NCBI RefSeq assembly: GCF_034119425.1
Contig: NZ_JAWUEL010000017.1
Location: 1 to 46,614 of the forward strand
DNA: 46,614 bases
DNA from: Actinotignum schaalii_C
Lineage (GTDB): Bacteria; Actinomycetota; Actinomycetes; Actinomycetales; Actinomycetaceae
Reading direction: 5' to 3'
Shown here: positions 31,979 through 38,433 of the stretch, piece after piece
Numbering within the stretch: the first letter of the stretch is position 1
Layout of the letters: each line of letters starts with the position of its first letter
Made by a program: the position numbers and the translations under genes
The notes under the pieces: generated by a model
What the model saw: the letters and a program-made list of their open reading frames with translations, nothing else
Told to the model about the DNA's origin: nothing
Database searches by the model: none

Positions 31979-32529
31979 TCCTGTGTCTCCTGGTTCTTCT
32001 TCTCGCCCGGGTGTGGATGCCCGCTGCCGGGCAGGGTGCGGGCGGGCAGGATGCTCCATCCCGGCCGGGAGCGGCGCCGCGAGCCGGGCGGCGCTTACCT
32101 CCCTCCGACCCGGCGTTTCTGGCAGACCTCGCGCGGGTGGCTCTCTCCTCCGGGGCTTCACTTCCGGCCGCACTCGAAGCGGTATCTTTCGCCGTCGCTG
32201 AAGAATACGCCCACCTTGATGTCGGTACGACGGCGCAGCTTCTCCTGCTGGGCGCACCTTGGGCCGAGGCGTGGGATGGAATACACCCACGCGCCCACCT
32301 GCTGCGCGAGGCCCTCCAGCCAGCTTGGGAGAATGGGGTAGCCCCGCTCACTCTGCTTGGCACGGCCGCCCGCAGCTACCGGCGTCGTCGTTCTAGAGAA
32401 GCGCGCCGCGCGGCGGCCGAACTCGGCAATAGCCTTGTGGTGCCTTTAGGCGTGTGTTTCCTACCAGCATTTATTCTCGTGGGAATTGTTCCGGCGGTGG
32501 GTGGTGCAGCCGCCGGTCTTTTCCAATAA
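31969..32529 (+). CDS. tadC: TadC-like pilus assembly membrane protein
   Basis: A 186-residue second platform protein of the GspF type. Residues 1-15 form a hydrophobic span (LILCLLVLLLARVWM), then a Gly/Pro-rich region, and the domain from FLADLARVALSSGASLPAAL to RRSREARRAAAELGNSLVVP matches TadC half-domains. A C-terminal span LGVCFLPAFILVGIVPAVGG ends it. ATG 31969 overlaps the tadB stop by 10 nt, which fixes the likely start. The alternative start at 31891 has no ribosome binding site. Downstream, 300 bases separate it from flp. Confidence 0.85.
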   Translation: MGLILCLLVLLLARVWMPAAGQGAGGQDAPSRPGAAPRAGRRLPPSDPAFLADLARVALSSGASLPAALEAVSFAVAEEYAHLDVGTTAQLLLLGAPWAEAWDGIHPRAHLLREALQPAWENGVAPLTLLGTAARSYRRRRSREARRAAAELGNSLVVPLGVCFLPAFILVGIVPAVGGAAAGLFQ

Positions 32530-32532
32530 CAG

Positions 32533-32574
32533 CCGTGTGAACGAAGGCGGCTAAAGGAAACCGTGTGAACGAAG
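32533..32574 (+). repeat. 14-bp direct repeat downstream of tadC
   Basis: CCGTGTGAACGAAG occurs at 32533-32546 and 32561-32574, start to start 28 bp. The second copy carries an alternative GTG start (32565) with AAAGGA at 32553-32558. Confidence 0.9.
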
Positions 32575-32647
32575 CTAAATTGCGACGGCGCGCCACGCTC
32601 GTTCCTGCTTTATCCCCTTGTATCCCCAGAACGCTCATACGGGACGA

Positions 32648-32656
32648 TTATCCACA
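32648..32656 (+). other. Sequence identical to the DnaA box consensus
   Basis: TTATCCACA in the tadC-flp gap. It is the fourth perfect copy in this window. A single 9-mer, so weak evidence on its own. Confidence 0.3.
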
Positions 32657-32828
32657 GGCGCGTGGGCGTCGGATGCGGGAGCGTGTACGGCGCGGAAGAC
32701 TAGCAGAGCCGGACCTAGCACGTTCCGAGCAGCCCCTAGCCCAGCCCTGGGCTGCGGGCAGTGGGGTCCGGCAACCACATCCACCCATGGGCACGGCACA
32801 GCTCGTTACAGATAAGAAAGGCACCATT

Positions 32829-33053
32829 ATGACCACGGCACTCAACCCCGTTAGATCAACTCTCCCCACCCACCCGGGCAGCACTTTCCTGGAGGGAAAA
32901 TCCCATCCGGAAGCGGGCATGACCACCACCGAATACGCTGTCGGAACGCTCGGAGCCTGCGCTATCGCCGGCATCCTCTACTGGCTCTCCCAGCAGGATT
33001 GGATGCGTGAGCTGATCGCCGGGATTTTCCGGCGCGGGCTCAATATCGCCTAA
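32829..33053 (+). CDS. flp: Flp-type pilin precursor (DUF4244 family)
   Basis: A 74-residue prepilin. The leader runs to the Gly before MTTTEYAVGT, and the mature part has Glu at +5 (MTTTE) as required by prepilin peptidase (TadV), followed by a hydrophobic helix (LGACAIAGILYWLSQQD) and a basic/hydrophobic end (IAGIFRRGLNIA). The phrase TTTEYAVGT matches DUF4244 pilin-like proteins that lie downstream of tadC in actinobacteria (Rv3656c). AAAGG (32817-32821) precedes ATG 32829 by 7 nt. No prepilin peptidase is in the window. It is the only true pilin candidate of this locus. Confidence 0.85.
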   Translation: MTTALNPVRSTLPTHPGSTFLEGKSHPEAGMTTTEYAVGTLGACAIAGILYWLSQQDWMRELIAGIFRRGLNIA

Positions 33054-33122
33054 ACCGAAGTCCAGGTTCCCATCGGCCCCGGTGGGAGGCCCACGGCTTC
33101 ACAGAAAAGAGAAAGGCCCGTC

Positions 33123-33302
33123 ATGATATCGAAGCATTCCTCCGAGCAATGCCAGGAGTTACCTTCTTTGCCGCGGGGCACGGCCGGTGAGGGCGCACTT
33201 CTAGCCAGCCAGCTCAGCGGGCCCACCGGTCCCACAGATTCCGGGAACGCCGGCGTTTATGTGCGCAATGCCATGAGGTCATTGAGGCGCGCGGGCATAT
33301 AG
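33123..33302 (+). CDS. Possible small 59-residue open reading frame between flp and tadE
   Basis: ATG 33123 follows GAAAGG with 6-nt spacing and runs to TAG at 33300-33302. The predicted peptide is Ser/Gly/Pro-rich with no recognised domain and a basic end (RNAMRSLRRAGI). It may be a genuine small protein, a translational starter for tadE downstream, or a relict. A different frame is open through the same region into tadE. Coding support rests mostly on the ribosome binding site. Confidence 0.35.
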   Translation: MISKHSSEQCQELPSLPRGTAGEGALLASQLSGPTGPTDSGNAGVYVRNAMRSLRRAGI

Positions 33303-33358
33303 CAATTCCCTGCGCTTGCCGTCGCCGGGAGATCCGTTCCCGCAAACTCTCCCGCATT

Positions 33359-33721
33359 TTGCGCCGGCCTTACGGCGTGGAGAACCGGGAAGCGGGCATG
33401 GTCACGGTAGAAGTGGCCCTCGGGATTGTTAGCGTACTCATTATCCTCTTGCTCGCGCTCGGGGCGCTGAGCGCCGGGGCCCAATACATCTCCTTGCGCA
33501 GCGCCTCCCACGATATTGCGGTCCTTGCCGCGCGCGGGGAAAGTGAAGAGGCCTTGCGCACTCGCGAACTCCCACCGCGGGCCAAGTTGTACCTGCAACG
33601 CGCGGAAGACCACGTGAACGTGGTGGTGCGTGCCCAAGCAACCGGCCCCCTGCGGGCCCTGGGTATCACTATGGAAGCAAGCACTTCTGTAGATCTGGAA
33701 CCGGGAGTGCTGGGAACGTGA
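33359..33721 (+). CDS. tadE: TadE-like pseudopilin
   Basis: A 120-residue membrane protein. After a basic leader MRRPYGVENREAG comes MVTVEVALGIVSVLIILLLA, a TadE-type prepilin segment with Glu at +5, then an extracellular domain rich in charged residues. TadE/TadF proteins are minor pseudopilins in Flp pilus assembly. The start is uncertain: TTG 33359, GTG 33377 and ATG 33398 are in frame and none has a strong ribosome binding site; TTG 33359 keeps the leader. The stop TGA overlaps the next start (GTGA, 33718-33721). Upstream the frame stays open to 33191 with no start codon, so a frameshift is possible. Confidence 0.75.
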   Translation: MRRPYGVENREAGMVTVEVALGIVSVLIILLLALGALSAGAQYISLRSASHDIAVLAARGESEEALRTRELPPRAKLYLQRAEDHVNVVVRAQATGPLRALGITMEASTSVDLEPGVLGT

Positions 33722-34683
33722 GAGTCTCATGGCGGGATAGCTGGAGCGAATGGTACCGGCTCTATCTCATGTGTCGAAGGGAAAGCCGCGTCCGGCACCG
33801 GGATCCGTCCCGCGTCCGGCACTGGGATTTATTCCGGACCTGGTCCCGGGTTCCGCGTCGGGCCTCTGAGCGGGGCGCGGGGACCGTGCTCGCGCTAGGG
33901 GTGATAGCCCTTGTGCTGGGGCTGACCGGAGCGGTGCTCACCGCCTGCACCGTGGTAATCGCGCGAATGGACGCTCGCGCCACGGCAGATGTTATTGCCC
34001 TGCAAACAGCCGAGCGGGTGATTAACCAGGGCTGGTCACTAACCGAAGCCTGCACTAAGAGCGAGCGTAGCGCGCAGCGCGATGGCTCAATTGTCGAAGA
34101 ATGCAGCGAAACCGAAGAAGTATTTTTGATTCGGCTACGCACCCGGGCTCGCGCGGTGCCAGTAACGGTCCGAGTAACATCGCGGGCAGGTCCTATTGAG
34201 CGAGGTCACGGCTCCGACTCCGCGACCTCCAGCTCATCGAGTGCACAACTCAAGGCACTGAGCACCAGCACCGCGCCCTCTTTCCACAGGGGATCATTGT
34301 TATTACCGCATTTCGGGGATTGGACGCAGCGCGGGCATCCGTTCTGGCACGGGCAACCGGCCACGGCATCTCGCGTGGCGCGGATCCACTGCCGGCCGGC
34401 CCGATATCCCCGTTCGGCACATCCCGAACCTCCGGCCGCAGCATCGTGGACAATCACGGTGGCCGTTCCGGTATCCGGGTGGTACGCGGTAGACAGGCCT
34501 CCCACATCCCACCGGTCGCAGATGGCAAAGAGGGGGAGTATTCCGATTGCGGCATGCTCAGCGGCGTGTAAAGCACCGGGAACATCCGCGGCAGGGATAC
34601 CGAGTTCCTCCAGATCCTGGGATGCCATCGTCCACCATGTTCCGCACGTCTCCATGCTGCGCTCTCGCGGAATAATGGGGTGA
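33718..34683 (+). CDS. Second TadE-like protein (helicase/secretion-neighbourhood type) with an unusual C-terminal extension
   Basis: A TadE-like protein with a basic N-terminus, RASERGAGTVLALGVIALVL as prepilin-like membrane segment (about residues 47-70), then MDARATADVIALQTAERVI and the Cys-containing tail region. Homologues (Rv3654c-like) normally end soon after a phrase like RVTSRAGP, near nucleotide 34190. Here the frame continues another ~160 codons, to 34683, which lies wholly antisense to the 3' part of the helicase gene. The extra part is Ser/Pro/His/Arg-rich and unlike a domain. TGA occurs at 34197-34199 in another frame, so a small frameshift would give the normal end. Start GTG 33718 overlaps the tadE stop. 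Confidence 0.6.
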   Translation: MRVSWRDSWSEWYRLYLMCRRESRVRHRDPSRVRHWDLFRTWSRVPRRASERGAGTVLALGVIALVLGLTGAVLTACTVVIARMDARATADVIALQTAERVINQGWSLTEACTKSERSAQRDGSIVEECSETEEVFLIRLRTRARAVPVTVRVTSRAGPIERGHGSDSATSSSSSAQLKALSTSTAPSFHRGSLLLPHFGDWTQRGHPFWHGQPATASRVARIHCRPARYPRSAHPEPPAAASWTITVAVPVSGWYAVDRPPTSHRSQMAKRGSIPIAACSAACKAPGTSAAGIPSSSRSWDAIVHHVPHVSMLRSRGIMG

Positions 34684-36587
34684 AACCCGAGGTACATGCC
34701 ATCGCGGGCCCGGCGCAGGTGGTATCCGACGACCCGATTGAATACCTCCACATCCCCCCAGGCCCAGGTCCCGAGCCGGGTGGCGGTACGGGAGCGCGAA
34801 CGGAGGATCTTCACGGTTGTCTCTTCAGCGGCAAAGGTCCGCAGATCATCCTGGGGTCGATGCCGCACGATAGCCACTTCACCATCACAAGTCTGTACAT
34901 CGAAAGGAATGCCCTGATGTATGTAGATAGCCCCCGGGTACACGGTGGTATCTGCTCGCGTGGCATCCACCGTCCCCAGAACGTTCCCGTCTTCTTCGTC
35001 AACAATGGACACGGTGCTTGCCTCGCCGCGCAGGTTCACCAGCTCGTGAGCGCTAATCCCCGCATGCCCCCAGAACCACCCGCCGGGGCGGCGGCGCAAG
35101 AGCCCCTGCTCGCTCAGGTCGTCGAAAAGCGAAGTATCAGGGAGTCCGAAAATAGCAGCATCACCTTCGTTCAACGGGTGCTCGGCGGCGGCTGCGCACA
35201 CCTGCCCGGTCAAAACATTCGGATTGAGCGGATCGAAAACGCTGGCCTCCGCGCCCGTGCTCAGTACCGTATCCGGGTGGGCCAGAAGATACTGATCCAA
35301 AGGATTGGAGGTTCCAATAAAGACAGCCAGCCCGGAACTTCCCGCCCGCCCGGCGCGTCCCGCCTGCTGGTTAAACGAGGCCGTTGTTCCGGGCCACCCG
35401 GTGAGAATAACCGCGTCCAGTCCGGAAATATCGATACCCAATTCCAGGGCATTGGTTGTTGCCACGGCCCGCAATGCTCCAGAACGAAGTCGTTGCTCCA
35501 AATCACGGCGTTCTTCAGGAAGATACCCGCCGCGGTAAGCCGCTACCGCCTGGGCCAGAGACTTGTGTTCTTCGCGCAACAACTCTTGGGTCAGCCCAGC
35601 TACCCGTTCGGTTCCGGCCCGCGAACGCACGAAGGTGAGAACCCGCGCCCCTTCTGCCACGAAACGAGCGGTGAGATCGGCCGCCTCTACCGTGGCCGAG
35701 CGGCGCACGATTTCTCCCTCACCTTCCCGTACCTGCCCGGAAAGAATATGGTCGGTCTCGTCGTCGTCCACAGGAGAACACTGCCACAAGGCGATGGTAC
35801 GTTCGCCGCGCGGGGAGGCATCATCTGTTACCGCTTCGACAGGGCCAAAGGCCGTTCCGATAAATCTGGTGGCAGTTTCCTGCGGTTCTCCGGCAGTTGC
35901 CGACAGGAAAACAACTGTGGGCCGACTGCCATACAATGCTGCGATACGCAAAATCCGGCGCACCACATGACCCACGTGCGCTCCGAAGAGCCCCTTATAC
36001 GAATGAAATTCGTCGACAACGACCATCCGCAACCCGCGCCAGATCCGCTGCCATCGGTCTTTCTGGGGCAGCATCGCGTGATGCACGAAATCGGGATTGG
36101 TCAGCACAATATCGGCGTGGTCGCGCGCGAAAGTCTTCTCCTCCGAGTCGGCATCCCCGTCTGCGGTAGCCACCGTGATCCGGGAATCAACATCTCGAGC
36201 CAGGGCCCGCAACGAGGTGTACTGGTCTGCCGCCAAAGCCTTGGTCGGGGAAAGATAAAGCACGGTGGGAGGAGCGCTTACCCGCGCCAAACTAGTCGAG
36301 CTACGCGGGCCCAGCATCTCGGTGAGCGCCGGCACCCACGCCGCCAAAGATTTCCCCGAACCGGTCCCGGTGGCCACTACCGTGTGGATACCTGCGTGAA
36401 TGAGATTCGCGGCGCGGACCTGGTGCTTCCACAGCTGTGGCACACCGTGGCTAGCGCAGGCGCTTATTACCCGCGGGCTGACCCACGCGGGCCACCCGGC
36501 TACTCCCGCGGGGCGGGCATCTTGTTTGCGCAGCGCTACCAACTGTCCCGCGGTGGCGGATTCTTCAAGAACGGATAGGAGACGCAT
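34206..36587 (-). CDS. DEAD/H-box helicase of the Tad/secretion neighbourhood (MrfA/YprA-like, DUF1998)
   Basis: A 793-residue superfamily 2 helicase. Walker A is VATGTGSGKSLAAW; motif II is VVDEFHSYKG; motif III SAT is in FLSATAGEP; motif VI is QQAGRAGRAGSSGLAV. A C-terminal DUF1998-type zinc motif of four Cys is present in CPCQNGCPRCVQSPKC. B. subtilis MrfA (YprA) with this domain acts in mitomycin-type damage repair; the actinobacterial gene is by position always beside tad genes. The start (36585-36587) lies where similarity begins; a CACACT hexamer ends 6 nt upstream on its strand, so it may be leaderless. Its 3' 478 nt overlap the antisense end of the TadE-like frame. Confidence 0.9.
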   Translation of the reverse strand: MRLLSVLEESATAGQLVALRKQDARPAGVAGWPAWVSPRVISACASHGVPQLWKHQVRAANLIHAGIHTVVATGTGSGKSLAAWVPALTEMLGPRSSTSLARVSAPPTVLYLSPTKALAADQYTSLRALARDVDSRITVATADGDADSEEKTFARDHADIVLTNPDFVHHAMLPQKDRWQRIWRGLRMVVVDEFHSYKGLFGAHVGHVVRRILRIAALYGSRPTVVFLSATAGEPQETATRFIGTAFGPVEAVTDDASPRGERTIALWQCSPVDDDETDHILSGQVREGEGEIVRRSATVEAADLTARFVAEGARVLTFVRSRAGTERVAGLTQELLREEHKSLAQAVAAYRGGYLPEERRDLEQRLRSGALRAVATTNALELGIDISGLDAVILTGWPGTTASFNQQAGRAGRAGSSGLAVFIGTSNPLDQYLLAHPDTVLSTGAEASVFDPLNPNVLTGQVCAAAAEHPLNEGDAAIFGLPDTSLFDDLSEQGLLRRRPGGWFWGHAGISAHELVNLRGEASTVSIVDEEDGNVLGTVDATRADTTVYPGAIYIHQGIPFDVQTCDGEVAIVRHRPQDDLRTFAAEETTVKILRSRSRTATRLGTWAWGDVEVFNRVVGYHLRRARDGMYLGFHPIIPRERSMETCGTWWTMASQDLEELGIPAADVPGALHAAEHAAIGILPLFAICDRWDVGGLSTAYHPDTGTATVIVHDAAAGGSGCAERGYRAGRQWIRATRDAVAGCPCQNGCPRCVQSPKCGNNNDPLWKEGAVLVLSALSCALDELEVAESEP

Positions 36588-36728
36588 ATGTGTAGTGTGC
36601 CCGATGAGGTACCGAAGGCCAAAGAACTGCGAGGTATGGAGCCGAGAGCCATGGGGTTGAGGGCCAAAGAAAGCCACGCTAGTTCCCGTTTCTCTCCCCG
36701 GGGCTTTCCTCAACACGGCCGGGCAGTT

Positions 36729-36734
36729 TACTGT
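36729..36734 (+). promoter_or_regulatory. -10 hexamer for the methyltransferase gene
   Basis: TACTGT ends 6 nt before ATG 36741, with no ribosome binding site nearby. Same spacing as other leaderless candidates. Confidence 0.5.
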
Positions 36735-36740
36735 TATGGC

Positions 36741-38303
36741 ATGGAGCTCTTTGTCCCGGGCGCCCCCGAGCGCCTCGCCACCACGTTACGTCAAGATCTC
36801 ACAGGCTATACCACCGCGCATATCTCGACCCTGCTCGGCCCCGAAGCCACCGCTGCCATGCGCCGCGAACAGCGCATTCCCGCTCTTCTCGCATGCGAAA
36901 ACGTGTGCCACCAGGCCACTGCGCCGCATACCGAAGCGGAGATCCTGGCCTGCCAAGTCCGTCTCCTTATTCTCGGCGATACTCTCAGCGCAGAAGAACT
37001 TGAGAGCGCCTTCCCCGCCACCTTCGGGGATCGGGTCACGCGCGATGCCCTGCTCGCGGTCAGCAACCCGGGATATCGGGCCCGCTTCCAAGTGGTTCCC
37101 GTTCCGCTAGACATTACTAGGAGGGGCACCCGGCGTATCACCCGTACCGAGGTGCTTATCGCCTCCGATTTTGGGGAACTGGCCGGCCGGGTACCCGGAG
37201 CCCACCACGTTATGCCGGTGGGTGGGGCCACCCGCACCCTCGCGAATATCGTCACCTATAGCGGGGGACGGGTTTTGGATGTGGGAACGGGATGCGGAAT
37301 CCATGCCATTAGCGCCGCACTGCAAGGCTGCGAGGTGGTTGCCACCGATATTTCTGCGCGAGCTTTGCAATTCGCCGCCCTAAATATCGCGCTCGCGGCC
37401 GTACGGGTAGAACTACTGCACGGTTCTCTTTTCGAACCGGTGGAGGGGCGTTTTGACACCATCGTGTCCAATCCACCTTTTGTTATCACCCCCGCGGCCG
37501 TCCGGCAAAAAGTCGATTTCGAGTATCGCGACGGTGGATTTGGTGGGGACACACTCCTTTCTGAACTCATCTCCGCGCTTCCCGCCCACCTCACAGATAC
37601 CGGCACTGCCTATATTTTGGGGAATTGGGAAGTGGAAGACGGCTGCTCCTGGGATACCCACCCGCAGGTGTGGGCCCGGGTGGCGGGCCTCGATGCCTGG
37701 TTTATTGCGCGTGATGAGGTCGATCCGGCTCACTATGTAGAGATGTGGCTCCGGGATGGTGGCCTGCGCCCGCGCGATACCGGATACGAGGAGGCGTATC
37801 GCGCCTGGCTCGATGATTTTGCTGAGCGTGGGATACGCGCGATCAGTCTGGGATACGGGATCCTCTCCCGCCCGGCTGCCGCTCGCGAACCCATGATCCG
37901 CACCGAGGAAATACCGGGCCGCCCCCAGGGCGATATCCGCCAGCATATTCAGCGGGTTTGGAAGAACCGGCACCTGGTGGCCGCCCCCGATGAGGAATTA
38001 GCACAGCGCACCCTGACCCGCACCGAGGTGATCGAACATCGGTTTTATGACCCGGGGGCGGCCGATCCGCTACGTATTATTCTCGCGCACACGGGCGGAT
38101 TCCAGCAGACCCTCCCGGCTGATTCCCAAGTCGCGGCTTTCGTGGGCGCCTGCGATGGTGAGTTGAGCGTGAGCGCCCTGTGTCAGGCGATTGCGCGTAT
38201 TTACGGAGAGGAGAGCGCGGATGTCCAAACCCGTCTCCTCGAGACGGTGCGCGAGCTCATCGCCACCGGGTTCTTGATCGAAGGAACAGGAACTGGGAAC
38301 TAG
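36741..38303 (+). CDS. SAM-dependent methyltransferase (DUF7059 plus HemK/PrmC-like core)
   Basis: A 520-residue cytoplasmic methyltransferase. The SAM-binding motif is VLDVGTGCGIHAI at about residue 177, followed by VVATDISARALQFAALN (motif II), and SNPPFVI, the NPPF motif used by N5-glutamine and exocyclic amine methyltransferases. The ~165-residue N-terminal part and ~230-residue C-terminal part are specific to an actinobacterial family near topA. The target is unknown; NPPF fits protein (release factor-like) or nucleic-acid amine targets. ATG 36741 has a -10-like TACTGT 6 nt before; the upstream open frame (from 36588) has no similarity. It is divergent from the helicase and followed by topA. 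Confidence 0.85.
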   Translation: MELFVPGAPERLATTLRQDLTGYTTAHISTLLGPEATAAMRREQRIPALLACENVCHQATAPHTEAEILACQVRLLILGDTLSAEELESAFPATFGDRVTRDALLAVSNPGYRARFQVVPVPLDITRRGTRRITRTEVLIASDFGELAGRVPGAHHVMPVGGATRTLANIVTYSGGRVLDVGTGCGIHAISAALQGCEVVATDISARALQFAALNIALAAVRVELLHGSLFEPVEGRFDTIVSNPPFVITPAAVRQKVDFEYRDGGFGGDTLLSELISALPAHLTDTGTAYILGNWEVEDGCSWDTHPQVWARVAGLDAWFIARDEVDPAHYVEMWLRDGGLRPRDTGYEEAYRAWLDDFAERGIRAISLGYGILSRPAAAREPMIRTEEIPGRPQGDIRQHIQRVWKNRHLVAAPDEELAQRTLTRTEVIEHRFYDPGAADPLRIILAHTGGFQQTLPADSQVAAFVGACDGELSVSALCQAIARIYGEESADVQTRLLETVRELIATGFLIEGTGTGN

Positions 38304-38433
38304 GCGATAAACAAGAGAGTTCCCGTGACGAGCATCGGTTTTCGCCGCGGGCGTGCTACCGTGTGACAACAGGGCACAAAATATGTGTTGGAGGCGTGGC
38401 CGTGTCACGCCGTGAGTAGTGAGGGATGCAGTT

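Larger units (their letters stand above)
32530..32828. other. Region between tadC and flp with a DnaA-box sequence
   Basis: No independent gene is convincing. It has the 14-bp direct repeat above, an exact TTATCCACA (32648-32656), and an open frame starting at GTG 32565 that could extend the pilin N-terminus by 88 residues. The latter has a decent ribosome binding site, so a long form of the pilin precursor cannot be excluded. Confidence 0.4.

Noticed and set aside
33191..33358. Cys-containing open frame continuous with tadE (CAQCH...CAC)
   Set aside because: It has no start codon and no recognised domain; it is noted only as possible frameshift evidence.
34680..36578. Long plus-strand open frame (632 codons) antisense to the helicase gene
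   Set aside because: It mirrors the helicase coding frame, is Gly/Arg/Pro-rich and has no family phrases. High-GC genes commonly leave such antisense frames open.
38361..38378. Crp/GlxR-like site upstream of topA (TGTGAC...GCACA)
   Set aside because: Half-sites are 7 bp apart rather than 6 and the second half deviates (GCACA), so it is probably chance.
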